Assembly: GCA_023439305.1 (NCBI GenBank)
Contig: JAEXOO010000029.1
Span: 1-64,000 of the forward strand
DNA length: 64,000 nucleotides
Reading direction: 5' to 3'
From: Pseudomonadota bacterium
Lineage (GTDB): Bacteria > Pseudomonadota > Gammaproteobacteria > Burkholderiales > Burkholderiaceae_B
In this document: positions 24,480 to 33,555 of the stretch, one piece after another
Numbering within the stretch: the stretch's first letter is position 1
How the letters are laid out: each line of letters opens with the position of its first letter
Made by a program: the position numbers and the translations under genes
The notes under the pieces: generated by a model
Told to the model about the DNA's origin: nothing
Database searches by the model: none
Seen by the model: the letters and a program-made list of their open reading frames with translations, nothing else

Positions 24480-26705
24480 CTAAGGTAGCCTCAAAGCGGG
24501 GCTATCGGCAGCAACTTCGAAAACTTTCAACATCTGCGACAGACCTGACTGTTCTGCCGCAGACAGCGGCGCAAAGTCGCGTGTACGCTCGATAGCGTAC
24601 GCGATCTCTCGGATGCGGGCTGGATTGTCACGGGCCAGCAACTGGGGAAGGGTCGCAATTGCGGCCACCTCGTCAAGCCGCATGATGTTGGCTTGGCGGC
24701 GCACCGTATGACGGAAAGAAGCCATGTCAAAGCCACGGTGGCAGTCTGGCTGATGTAGTTCGAGCATCAGGTTCGCGCGCCGCTCATCGATCGAACTACA
24801 AAAGCGGTGAATATAAATCAGGGCTCGGATGCCTGCCTCGACCGCGCCGCCTTCGGCGAGCTCGGCACGTAGCTTTGCGAGCTTCTGCTGAACCAAGGTA
24901 TCGTGATCAACTGAAGTGCAAGGCACCGCGCGGGCTGGCTCATCACTACCTGTCTGTCCAGCGAGAGTGCGCATCCAGGGCGAGTCGTAAATCCATTCAA
25001 AAGCCCGCTCATAGCCCGAATCCCGCATATCTCGCCACTGGTCGAGCGTCTGGGTAATGGCTTTCGACACAATCCGCTGCATCTGGAGAAAAGGATTGTC
25101 CTCATCAATCGTTACGCGCTGCTCGCGAACTTTGATTGCTGCTTCAGCAATTTGTGGTGCCAACGGATTGTGGTCCGACCACCATTCGTAAGAGACCCTC
25201 AACGGATGCATGGCCTGTAACCACTGCGCCGCCTGCGGCGTAAATGTGTGACGTACCCATGGTTGCAAAAATTGGCGGTACAGCCCTAAATTTATCTTCG
25301 AGAGTTGCGCCACAGCGTTGAAGCGCCGGTCGCTCTCTGGATCCGGCTGAACAATCTCACGCACACTGGCCACATTAGTTGGCTCAATTGATAGCTCAAA
25401 GTTATTGATAGGTGCCACAACATTTCTCTGTGCGGGCTCTGTGATCGTTGCGCGATATATGCCTGCGGGTAACACGTCGATCAAGTCAATATTGGTAGTG
25501 AATTTGTGATGTTCTTTACGGCTGACCGCGCCGGACACGAATATGCCCAGATGGCCGACGCTCTCATGCGTGGCATAGATAATGGTTTGGTCGTGGGTTA
25601 ATACGTCTTCATCGTCACCGTATAAGTCAGTAATCCAACCTAAAGCCTGTGGTGGCGGTGTGATGTTGTCACCATAGGAGCAGAAGACTACGATCGGCGA
25701 GCGAATGTTGCGTAGATCGATGCGTACACCATCCGAGGTATGCAGCTCAGCGGTGGCGAGACGGTTGCCGATGAAAAGATTGTCAACGATGTACTGTATT
25801 TCAACATCATTGAGGTAGACGTATCCACCCCAGTATTTCTCGAAGTCCAGGTAGCGAGGCGCCTCTGTGTCGACGTTTGCGTACAGATGGTGTTGCTTGT
25901 TCCAGAGCGTATTGGCTGGATTGAGATTCTCGAAGTTTTGCACCAACCACGCGCCGTCGAAGCGGCCGGCGCCCATGTCGCTAGACATTGCAGTTAGCCA
26001 GCTGCCACCAAGCAGCCCGGCGGTATAGCGCATGGGGTCACGGCCGCGCCAGCCCGCCCAGTAGGAAAGCGGTGCTCCGGCGACAATGATCGGTCCGAAC
26101 AGCTCTGGTCGAATGGACGCGGTCATCAGAATTTGCCATCCGGCTTGGCAATTGCCAATGACGGCTGGCTTGCCTTCTGGGCACGGGTGCAATTCAATTA
26201 TTCTTTCAAGGAAGGCCGCTTCGGCCTGCATCACGTCTTCGATCGTTTGCCCCTCTATGGGGTCGGGCAGAAAGCCAATGAAATAGCAAGGGTGACCAGC
26301 GTCTATTATCACGCCGATCTCGCTATCGACTTTGAAGCCTCCGATGCCAGGACCGTGGCCAGCGCGAGGATCAATCACGACGAAGGGTCGTTTCATATGA
26401 TCTACCGGCTTGTCGTGAGGCGGCACTATCCGTACCAGCCAATAGTTCACTGGGCGGGGCAAGTCTTTGCCGGACATCACCACTTCGGAAAGGAAATTCA
26501 GAACATTTGGAACGCGCTCAGCCAGATGCGCTTGATACTGGTTGCCGCGTTGGCGTATGACGTCTGCGTAAAGGATACCGCGTTGCCAGGTGTCAACTGC
26601 ATACTCTGCCAGAGTAGCAAGGTGTGGCAGTTTGGCAGTATCGGTTTTTGGCTTGGCCGTGTCGCGGCCTTTACCCTGCGAGTTGTTCCGTGTTTCCGCG
26701 TTCAT
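24480..26705 (-). CDS. DUF3141 protein, PhaC-like alpha/beta hydrolase
   Basis: The 741-residue protein starts at 26705 behind GGGAGG. The N-terminal 400 residues form an alpha/beta hydrolase with an unusual Cys nucleophile motif GNCQAGW at about 175-181, resembling the GxCxG lipase box of polyhydroxyalkanoate synthases. The likely Asp and His are in SYGDNITPPPQAL and HESVGHLGIFVSG. The C-terminal half is all-alpha and specific to DUF3141. Its substrate is unknown. It is in the copper island, between an ATPase remnant and a Met-rich gene, with no visible polyhydroxyalkanoate genes nearby. Confidence 0.82.
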   Translation of the reverse strand: MNAETRNNSQGKGRDTAKPKTDTAKLPHLATLAEYAVDTWQRGILYADVIRQRGNQYQAHLAERVPNVLNFLSEVVMSGKDLPRPVNYWLVRIVPPHDKPVDHMKRPFVVIDPRAGHGPGIGGFKVDSEIGVIIDAGHPCYFIGFLPDPIEGQTIEDVMQAEAAFLERIIELHPCPEGKPAVIGNCQAGWQILMTASIRPELFGPIIVAGAPLSYWAGWRGRDPMRYTAGLLGGSWLTAMSSDMGAGRFDGAWLVQNFENLNPANTLWNKQHHLYANVDTEAPRYLDFEKYWGGYVYLNDVEIQYIVDNLFIGNRLATAELHTSDGVRIDLRNIRSPIVVFCSYGDNITPPPQALGWITDLYGDDEDVLTHDQTIIYATHESVGHLGIFVSGAVSRKEHHKFTTNIDLIDVLPAGIYRATITEPAQRNVVAPINNFELSIEPTNVASVREIVQPDPESDRRFNAVAQLSKINLGLYRQFLQPWVRHTFTPQAAQWLQAMHPLRVSYEWWSDHNPLAPQIAEAAIKVREQRVTIDEDNPFLQMQRIVSKAITQTLDQWRDMRDSGYERAFEWIYDSPWMRTLAGQTGSDEPARAVPCTSVDHDTLVQQKLAKLRAELAEGGAVEAGIRALIYIHRFCSSIDERRANLMLELHQPDCHRGFDMASFRHTVRRQANIMRLDEVAAIATLPQLLARDNPARIREIAYAIERTRDFAPLSAAEQSGLSQMLKVFEVAADSPALRLP

Positions 26706-26754
26706 ATTGGCTCCCTCCCGTGCGCCAGCGCAGTTTGTTAACAGAAAGCCGCGA

Positions 26755-27240
26755 TTATGGGGAAGTAGTGGTTGCTGCGGGCATTCTGTCCATCATCATT
26801 TGCATCATGGCCTGCATCATGTCCATCCGCTTCAGCATCATCTCGTGATCTGCGCCGGACGGTGCTGCCGACGGGCTTTTCTCAGCTTGAGAGTGAGCGT
26901 TTCCCATCATTCCCGTACCATGCATGCCAGCCGATGCCATACCCATTAGCTGCATGCCTTCTTTCATCAAATCGAGGTGCTCGGACATGAGGGCACTACG
27001 TTCTTCAGGTGTGGCTTTCTGAATATTTTCATGAAAGGCGTGCATGGCCTTCATATGGGTATCCATTTTCTGCTTCAGAAGCGCCGGATCTGCCACTATC
27101 GATTTTTCAGAAACCGAAGTTTCATTGTTGCCTGCTCCCGCTGGGTGGTGTGCGTTATGCCCGTCCGTCGTTTGAGCCCACGACAGCGCGCTGGCCGAAC
27201 TCAGAATAATGGTGGACGCAACTAAACGGATCCTTCTCAT
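26755..27240 (-). CDS. Periplasmic Met/His-rich protein, unknown family
   Basis: The start at 27240 (MRRIRLVASTIILSS) follows AAGGAG; the frame is open upstream to 27342 but that part is not a signal peptide. The 161-residue product has a signal peptide ending LSWAQ, helical segments with a Spy/CpxP-like EERSALMSEHLDLMKEGM, and Met-rich stretches (MQLMGMASAGMHGTGMM and MMLKRMDMMQAMMQMMMD). These could bind Cu(I) or act as a metal-responsive chaperone. The gene lies between the ATPase and the DUF3141 gene, all on the minus strand. A weak inverted repeat (GACATT-N10-AATGTC) lies about 85 bp upstream. Confidence 0.75.
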   Translation of the reverse strand: MRRIRLVASTIILSSASALSWAQTTDGHNAHHPAGAGNNETSVSEKSIVADPALLKQKMDTHMKAMHAFHENIQKATPEERSALMSEHLDLMKEGMQLMGMASAGMHGTGMMGNAHSQAEKSPSAAPSGADHEMMLKRMDMMQAMMQMMMDRMPAATTTSP

Positions 27241-27394
27241 GATGACGCTCCTTATGTGAAAGTGACCACGAGCATGGTCATTGCATTCACTATACTGAGG
27301 AGGAACTGTCGAAACGATGTCGCGGACATTACAAAACAGCAATGTCTGCGACGCTCAAGCATTATTCAAGTGTTGGCACCGTCGCGACTGGTGG

Positions 27395-29740
27395 TCAGAC
27401 GGACTTGCGCAGTCTTAGTGCGTTGAAGACCACCGACGCTGAACTCAAACTCATTGCCAGTGCCGCAAACATTGGCGAAAGTAGCAGCCCCGTGAGGGGA
27501 TAGAGCACGCCGGCGGCCAACGGTACGCCGAGCGCGTTGTAAACGAACGCGAAACCTAGATTTTGCTTCATGTTCGCAATCGTTTTCTCGGACAGCTCAC
27601 GGGCGATTGAAATGCCGCGCAAGTCGCCCTTGACCAAAGTCACTTGGGCGCTGTTCATCGCTACATCGGTGCCGGTGCCCATTGCAATGCCCACATCGGC
27701 TTTCGCCAATGCCGGTGCATCGTTAATGCCGTCTCCCGCCATGGCGACGACGCGTCCTTCGGCCTGAAGCCTGGTCACCAAGTCCAGCTTGTCGGCCGGC
27801 TTTACTTCTCCGTGTACTTCATCAATGCCCAGCTGCTTGGCAACGGAGTGGGCTGTAGCGATGCCGTCGCCAGTTGCCATGATGACCCGAATGCCGGCGT
27901 GCTGAAGATCGCGTACTGCCTGTGGCGTGCTTTGCTTGATTGGGTCGGAGACCGCCAGCAGACCTGTCAATTTTCCCTCTGCGGCCAGGAACATGACGCT
28001 CGCGCCCTTTGCGCGCAATTGCTCCGCCGTTTGCGTCATGACTGAGACATCAACACCTTCTTGTTGCATCAAGGCGGTGTTACCCAGGACGAGCCGCTTT
28101 CCATCAACGTGGCCGCGAACGCCAATGCCGCTACCCGATTCGAAATCTTCAACCGCACTGAGTGTTAAGCCGCGCTCATGTGCAGCCTGGACAATGGCGT
28201 GAGCAAGCGGATGTTCGCTGCCTTGATCCAGGCTGGCCGCCAGGCGCAGCACTTCCTCTGCAGTTGCTTCATTCGCTGGCACTGCTTGTTCGAACGTCGG
28301 GCGGCCTTCGGTCAATGTGCCTGTTTTGTCGACGATCAGGGTGTCGACCTTGCGGAAATTCTCGATGGCTGCCGCATCACGAAACAGCACACCCTGTGTA
28401 GCACCGCGTCCTGTCGCCACCATAATGGACATGGGCGTAGCCAACCCCAGTGCACACGGGCAAGCGATGATCAGCACGGCAACCGCGTTGATCAAGCCGT
28501 ACACCCAACTTGGTTGCGGCCCGATCAGGCCCCAAGTGATCAATGTGGCGACTGCGATGATGACCACCGCTACCACGAAGTAGCCGGCAACGACGTCGGC
28601 CATCCGTTGCATAGGCGCCCGCGAGCGCTGGGCTTGCGCCACAAGTTGAACGATTTGCGAAAGGACCGTCGCGGAGCCCACTTTTTCGGCGCGGATCACG
28701 AGTGAGCCGGAAGTGTTCATTGTCGCTCCGATCACCTTGTCACCGGGGCGTTTGCTGACGGGCAGCGGTTCACCCGTCAGCATCGACTCGTCCAGCGAGC
28801 TGCTGCCCTCTTCGACAGTACCGTCAACCGGTACTTTTTCGCCGGGCCGCACGCGAAGCCGATCACCCTCGTGGACATGGGTCAGCGGCACATCTTCTTC
28901 GGAGCCATCGGCGTTGATGCGCCGTGCGGTCTTGGGTGCCAGGCCCAGCAGCGACTTGATGGCCGCCGACGTTTGCGAGCGCGCCCGCAGCTCAAGGATC
29001 TGACCAAACAGCGTCAACGAGATGATGACGACCGCTGCTTCAAAGTAGACGGCAATCCGTCCCATGGACATGAAGGTGTCGGGGAAGACGTCGGGTGTCA
29101 CCGTGGCCACAACGCTATAGACGTATGCAGCCGCCGTTCCGAGGCCAATGAGTGTCCACATGTTGGGGCTGCGGTTGATAACCGACTGCCAACCGCGAAT
29201 GAAGAAAGGTTGGCCGGCCCAGAGCACAACGGGTGTCGATAACACCAGTTCGATCCATGTTTGTGCCGACATGCTGAACCAACCGAGTTGTGGTCCGAAC
29301 ATGGCGAGAGCCGTAGCGATAATGGTGAAAGGCAACGTCCACCAGAACCTACGCGAGAAATCCCTGAGCTCCGGGTTATCGTCATCGAGACTAGGCAGTA
29401 ACGGCTCAAGCGCCATGCCGCATTTGGGACAACTGCCCGGACGATCCTGGCGAATTTCAGGATGCATAGGGCATGTATATATAGTTCCCGGTGCAACGCT
29501 CTGTTCAAGGTCTTTATCGTCTCGGCCCGATGCGGGCGTCAGAAACTGTTCTGGTGCTTTATCGAATGTGCCCATGCATTTGGCACTACAAAAATGAAAG
29601 TGCCTTCGCTTGTATTCGACGTGATAGGGCGAGTCTTTTGACACTTGCATACCACACACGGGATCTGTAAGGGCAACGTTGTGACTGGGCGGATGCGCAT
29701 CGTTGTGCTCGTGTCCGGGAGACAGATTTTTATTGTTCAT
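27395..29740 (-). CDS. copF: Copper-exporting P1B-type ATPase with YHS and heavy-metal-binding domains
   Basis: The 781-residue protein has an N-terminal YHS domain (about 25-66, VCGMQV and CSAKCMGTF), then a heavy-metal-binding domain (YTCPMHPEIRQDRPGSCPKC, about 88-107) in place of the usual CxxC domains. It has eight predicted membrane helices. Catalytic elements are TGE in LTGEPLPVSK, the Cu(I) transport motif ACPCALGLATP (about 428), the phosphorylated Asp in DKTGTLTEG (about 470) and GDGINDAPALA. This matches CopF-type exporters. It would pump Cu(I) to the periplasm for the oxidases. Cop box E lies 120 bp upstream. Confidence 0.94.
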   Translation of the reverse strand: MNNKNLSPGHEHNDAHPPSHNVALTDPVCGMQVSKDSPYHVEYKRRHFHFCSAKCMGTFDKAPEQFLTPASGRDDKDLEQSVAPGTIYTCPMHPEIRQDRPGSCPKCGMALEPLLPSLDDDNPELRDFSRRFWWTLPFTIIATALAMFGPQLGWFSMSAQTWIELVLSTPVVLWAGQPFFIRGWQSVINRSPNMWTLIGLGTAAAYVYSVVATVTPDVFPDTFMSMGRIAVYFEAAVVIISLTLFGQILELRARSQTSAAIKSLLGLAPKTARRINADGSEEDVPLTHVHEGDRLRVRPGEKVPVDGTVEEGSSSLDESMLTGEPLPVSKRPGDKVIGATMNTSGSLVIRAEKVGSATVLSQIVQLVAQAQRSRAPMQRMADVVAGYFVVAVVIIAVATLITWGLIGPQPSWVYGLINAVAVLIIACPCALGLATPMSIMVATGRGATQGVLFRDAAAIENFRKVDTLIVDKTGTLTEGRPTFEQAVPANEATAEEVLRLAASLDQGSEHPLAHAIVQAAHERGLTLSAVEDFESGSGIGVRGHVDGKRLVLGNTALMQQEGVDVSVMTQTAEQLRAKGASVMFLAAEGKLTGLLAVSDPIKQSTPQAVRDLQHAGIRVIMATGDGIATAHSVAKQLGIDEVHGEVKPADKLDLVTRLQAEGRVVAMAGDGINDAPALAKADVGIAMGTGTDVAMNSAQVTLVKGDLRGISIARELSEKTIANMKQNLGFAFVYNALGVPLAAGVLYPLTGLLLSPMFAALAMSLSSASVVFNALRLRKSV

Positions 29741-29860
29741 GATGCCAATGCCTTCTGTTGCGAGATGGAATTATGGAACGCAGCGTCCAGGGATCAAGCT
29801 TATGCAATTTCATCATGCCATAGTCGGATCTCTTTCCCCTGACATTCTGATTACTAGTCC

Positions 29861-29876
29861 ATTACATTTGTGTAAT
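29861..29876. promoter_or_regulatory. Cop box E
   Basis: ATTACATTTGTGTAAT has perfect arms and lies 120 bp upstream of the ATPase start on the minus strand. Next to it is a further TGTGTAAAG half-like site at 29879-29887. Confidence 0.75.
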
Positions 29877-30049
29877 CTTTGTGTAAAGGAATTATCTTCT
29901 GGTAATTTGCAAGGAAATCACATCAATCAGTAGTGCTCGTCATCTATATCGGAAGCGGTTTTGCCGATAAATGCGAGGGGGGCGACTGTGACTTTTCCTG
30001 TTAGAGGATGTGCTAACGGTACACGGCAGCATTTTTTTGTTTCTAATAC

Positions 30050-30063
30050 TAGCGTTTTCGCTA
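30050..30063. promoter_or_regulatory. Small palindrome ahead of the LysR regulator
   Basis: TAGCGTTTTCGCTA, with 5-bp arms around TTTT, ends 40 bp before the traR start. LysR-type regulators often bind such dyads at their own promoter. There is no direct evidence that it is an operator. Confidence 0.3.
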
Positions 30064-30103
30064 AATGCCGTCCTTAGGCACCTAAGTTCTGAAGCGAGGC
30101 TCG

Positions 30104-31036
30104 ATGGAACTCCGCCACCTTCGTTGTTTTCTTGCCGTTGCAGAAGAACTGCATTTCGCACGTGCCGCCGAGCGACTACATATTGAACAGTCGCCGTTGT
30201 CGCGGACGATCAAGGAGCTAGAGGAAGACCTTGGGGCGAAACTGTTTATGCGTACAACCCGCAGTACGCGCTTAACCCGTGCCGGCCATGAGTTTCTGCT
30301 GCATGTGCGACGCATTCTGCCAATGGTGCAGCAGGCCAGGGACAGTACACAGGCGGTAGCGAACGGCTATCATCGTCAGTTGCGTATTGCCTTGTCGGAC
30401 GCCTTGCCGTCCCCGTGCCTGCCGGCATTGCTGGCCCGTTGCCGGGAGCAGGAACCGGAGGTTGAGGTGCGCATGTTTGAGATGCCGTTCTCGGAACAGT
30501 TCCGGGGTTTGCACGATGACCTGTATGACGTGGGCCTTAATCAAGTGGGCGACGTGGGTGATGTGCTGTTGGCACGCCCCGTCTGGCATGATCCGCTGCG
30601 GGTTGTCCTGCCTGAGCGCCACCCTCTGTTGAACCATAGCCGGGTGCCTTTGCGGGAATTACTGCGTTATCCCTTGGTTTTAGGGCACACGACGATATGT
30701 GAGGGTTTTACGCGGCAGATAGATCGTATTTTGCACCAGACCGATCAGGAGCCGCTAATACTGGAGCGGGTAAGCTCGTTCGACATGATGGTGACGCTGG
30801 TGGCGGCAGGGTATGCCCTGGGATTGGCTGGCGCTTCGCATATGCTTGTATGTGGTGACCGTGGCGTCGTGGCGCGTCCCCTGGCTGGCAAAGCGGCCAC
30901 GCTTACAACTTATCTGGTGCATCGCAATGAAAATCTGTCCGAAGCTATGGAACGATTCATCGGGCGAGTGGAAACACTGGAGTGGTCGGGTACAGACTCA
31001 CCCGATTACCGTCAACCCGATCCCTCGGGGGTATGA
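30104..31036 (+). CDS. traR: LysR-family regulator, TraR of the Tn4371-type module
   Basis: The 310-residue protein has an N-terminal winged helix (MELRHLRCFLAVAEELHFARA, helix EQSPLSRTIKELEEDLG) and a C-terminal periplasmic-binding-like effector domain. A LysR gene directly upstream of traG is constant in Tn4371-type elements and is called traR there. It may control conjugation genes, but its inducer is unknown. It overlaps the EexN gene by 4 bp. Confidence 0.85.
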   Translation: MELRHLRCFLAVAEELHFARAAERLHIEQSPLSRTIKELEEDLGAKLFMRTTRSTRLTRAGHEFLLHVRRILPMVQQARDSTQAVANGYHRQLRIALSDALPSPCLPALLARCREQEPEVEVRMFEMPFSEQFRGLHDDLYDVGLNQVGDVGDVLLARPVWHDPLRVVLPERHPLLNHSRVPLRELLRYPLVLGHTTICEGFTRQIDRILHQTDQEPLILERVSSFDMMVTLVAAGYALGLAGASHMLVCGDRGVVARPLAGKAATLTTYLVHRNENLSEAMERFIGRVETLEWSGTDSPDYRQPDPSGV

Positions 31037-31305
31037 TGCGAAAAATATCGCTGTTATTGGTTTTGGTAGCCGGGTTGGCCGGTTGCGGCCCGTCTGAAGC
31101 GCCTGCTCCCAAGCCAGACATCCCTACCGTCGAGGAACTGGCCGCTGACCCCGAACGGCTCAAAGAGTTGCGTGCGCAATGTAAAACGGATCGGGCCAAT
31201 CTTGGCGATGTGCTGTGCGACCGCGTAGCTGAAGCCACGCGCAAACGCTTCTACGGTGACGGCACCGTGCCTTACACCCCATCGGATACGCCACCCAAGT
31301 TCTGA
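31033..31305 (+). CDS. eexN: EexN-family lipoprotein, probable entry exclusion
   Basis: The 90-residue product starts at 31033 behind GGGGG and overlaps the traR end. The signal peptide ends in the lipobox LAGCG. The mature part has the EexN pattern TVEELAADPERLKELRAQC with a second Cys (VLCDRV). In conjugative elements EexN-type lipoproteins block transfer into cells that already carry the element. The family name is assigned from sequence pattern. The set lacks a trbK gene, so EexN may fill that role. Confidence 0.78.
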   Translation: MMRKISLLLVLVAGLAGCGPSEAPAPKPDIPTVEELAADPERLKELRAQCKTDRANLGDVLCDRVAEATRKRFYGDGTVPYTPSDTPPKF

Positions 31306-31347
31306 TTCGTCGGCATTTCCCTACAAATCCTGTTTTTCTTTATTGAC

Positions 31348-31382
31348 ACGCCGCAACGCGCCCGCGCCTGCGGCGTTTTCTT
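31348..31382 (+). terminator. Rho-independent terminator after eexN
   Basis: An 8-bp stem (ACGCCGCA with TGCGGCGT) around a 13-nt loop is followed by TTTCTT. It lies 43 bp after the eexN stop and separates the traR-eexN unit from traG. Confidence 0.75.
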
Positions 31383-31539
31383 CGTGTGCGCCCCTCCATG
31401 AATTGATGTTTTTTTCATCAGCATTGTCCTGATAACGGTCTTTGACCGGCACTGACCTGGCACCGATGCTCATAGGCAGGCACATCCGTGTGCCGCTATT
31501 GAACGAGGAAATCAGGCAGAAGAAGTCGGAGGCTAGGCC

Positions 31540-33555
31540 ATGCAAGGGACGAACGTACTGTTCGGGCAGATTGCCGTCGTATTCGGCATCGTGATCGCCG
31601 GAGTGTGGGGCGCTACACAATGGACAGCCGCCGCCTTGGGTTATCAGCTGCGCCTGGGTGCGCCCTGGTTCGATTTCCACGGTACGCCGGTTTATTACCC
31701 TTGGCGTCTCTTTGAGTGGTGGTTCTTTTTCGATGCCTACGCGCCGGAGGTCTTCAACATCGGAGGCATGATCGCTGGTGGCAGCGGCCTGGTTGCCGTG
31801 GTGGTCGCCATCGGCATGTCGATCTGGCGTTCGCGTCAGGCGCAGCTGGTCACCACTTATGGTTCGGCCCGCTGGGCCGATAGTGGCGACATCCGTAAGG
31901 CCGGATTGACCCAGCCGACCGGTATCCTCCTTGGTCTGCATGACGAACAGTATCTGCGCCACGAAGGGCCAGAACACGTCTTGGCCTTCGCTCCCACGCG
32001 CTCGGGCAAGGGCGTGGGGCTGGTGGTGCCGACGCTGCTATCCTGGCCGGCCTCGACCGTCATCCATGACATTAAGGGTGAGAACTGGCAGATCACTGCC
32101 GGCTGGCGTTCGCGTTTCTCGCACTGCCTGCTGTTCAATCCCACGGATAGCCGCTCGGCCGGCTACAACCCGCTACTGGAAGTGCGCAGGGGCGAGCACG
32201 AAGTGCGTGATGTGCAGAATATCGCCGATATCCTGGTTGATCCAGAAGGCGCGTTGGAAAAGCGCAATCATTGGGAAAAGACGTCGCACGCACTGCTAGT
32301 GGGTGCCATCTTGCATGTGCTTTATGCGGGCGAGGACAAGACGCTGCGCGGCGTGGCGAATTTTCTGTCAGACCCCGCCTGCCCATTCGAATTGACGCTG
32401 CATCGCATGATGACGACCGCCCACCTTGGCGCGGATAGGGAAGAAGGCAGGCCGCATCCCGTGGTGGCGTCTGCCGCTCGCGAAGTGCTGAATAAATCGG
32501 ATAACGAACGTTCCGGTGTGTTGTCCACCGCCATGTCGTTCCTGGGCCTATACCGCGACCCGACGGTGGCCGAAGTCACCTCGCGCTGCGACTGGCGTAT
32601 CGCCGACCTGATTGCGTCAGAGCATCCAGTATCGCTGTATCTGGTGGTGCCGCCCTCGGATATTTCACGAACCAAACCGCTGATTCGCCTGATTCTCAAT
32701 CAGATCGGGCGGCGGCTCACTGAATCGCTCGACGGTTCCGATGGCATTGAGCGTCGCCACAAGCTGCTGCTGATGCTTGATGAGTTTCCGGCGCTGGGCC
32801 GTCTGGACTTCTTCGAGACGGCGCTGGCCTTCATGGCGGGCTACGGTATTCGCAGCTTTCTGATCTCGCAGTCGCTCAATCAGATCGACAAAGCCTACGG
32901 ACAGAACCATTCGATTCTGGATAACTGCCATGTCCGTGTGACCTTCGCCACCAATGACGAACGCACGGCCAAGCGTATTTCCGAAACCCTTGGAACCGCT
33001 ACCGAGCTGCGCGCCCAGCGCAATTATGCCGGCCATCGCCTTGCGCCCTGGCTGGGACACCTCATGGTGTCGCGCCAGGAAACGGCGCGGCCACTCTTGA
33101 CCCCCGGCGAAGTGATGCAGCTTCCACCGGATGAAGCCGTGGTGATGGTGTCCAGCGTGGCGCCGATCAAGGCGAAGAAACTGCGCTATTACGCCGATGT
33201 CAATTTCTCGCAACGGGTGTTGCAGCCGCCCGCGCTGGCTGCTGGGCGCTATGCGGATGCGCCGCCAGCCCGTCCTGACGACTGGGACGGACTGGCGATT
33301 CCGACTGTTTCCGCCACTGTCGAGGCGATGGAAAACCATGACATGACCGGCACGGCGGACGATGGCGGCCCACGTCACCAGCCTGAGCTTGAGGACGTTA
33401 TTGCCTACAGCCCCGAACCCGAATACCCGGTCAGCGACTTGTCGCTGCTTGATGACGATGAGCGTCCCACTATGCTGCCCAGCCAGCTTGACCCCGCCAT
33501 GCAACGCGTGGCGCGCATGGCCTCCCTTGATCCTGATGACGGAATTCAGCTATGA
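31540..33555 (+). CDS. traG: Type IV coupling protein TraG (VirD4 family)
   Basis: The 671-residue inner-membrane ATPase has two N-terminal membrane segments (about 7-28 and 72-95). Walker A is APTRSGKGVGL at about 148-158 and Walker B is LLMLDEFPALG at about 410. It couples the relaxase-DNA complex to the type IV secretion channel. The start has GGAGG upstream. The stop overlaps the next gene by 4 bp. The relaxase itself is not in the window. Confidence 0.94.
   Translation: MQGTNVLFGQIAVVFGIVIAGVWGATQWTAAALGYQLRLGAPWFDFHGTPVYYPWRLFEWWFFFDAYAPEVFNIGGMIAGGSGLVAVVVAIGMSIWRSRQAQLVTTYGSARWADSGDIRKAGLTQPTGILLGLHDEQYLRHEGPEHVLAFAPTRSGKGVGLVVPTLLSWPASTVIHDIKGENWQITAGWRSRFSHCLLFNPTDSRSAGYNPLLEVRRGEHEVRDVQNIADILVDPEGALEKRNHWEKTSHALLVGAILHVLYAGEDKTLRGVANFLSDPACPFELTLHRMMTTAHLGADREEGRPHPVVASAAREVLNKSDNERSGVLSTAMSFLGLYRDPTVAEVTSRCDWRIADLIASEHPVSLYLVVPPSDISRTKPLIRLILNQIGRRLTESLDGSDGIERRHKLLLMLDEFPALGRLDFFETALAFMAGYGIRSFLISQSLNQIDKAYGQNHSILDNCHVRVTFATNDERTAKRISETLGTATELRAQRNYAGHRLAPWLGHLMVSRQETARPLLTPGEVMQLPPDEAVVMVSSVAPIKAKKLRYYADVNFSQRVLQPPALAAGRYADAPPARPDDWDGLAIPTVSATVEAMENHDMTGTADDGGPRHQPELEDVIAYSPEPEYPVSDLSLLDDDERPTMLPSQLDPAMQRVARMASLDPDDGIQL

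Larger units (their letters stand above)
29741..30103. other. 363-bp gap joining copper island and conjugation module
   Basis: It contains cop box E at 29861-29876, serving the ATPase on the left, and a TAGCG-TTTT-CGCTA palindrome at 30050-30063, possibly the operator of the LysR gene on the right. No coding sequence is convincing. The junction between cargo and the conserved ICE backbone must lie here. Confidence 0.6.

Noticed and set aside
31411..31418. TTTTTCAT upstream of traG as an attachment site
   Set aside because: It is inside the element backbone between eexN and traG. An 8-bp match is likely by chance.
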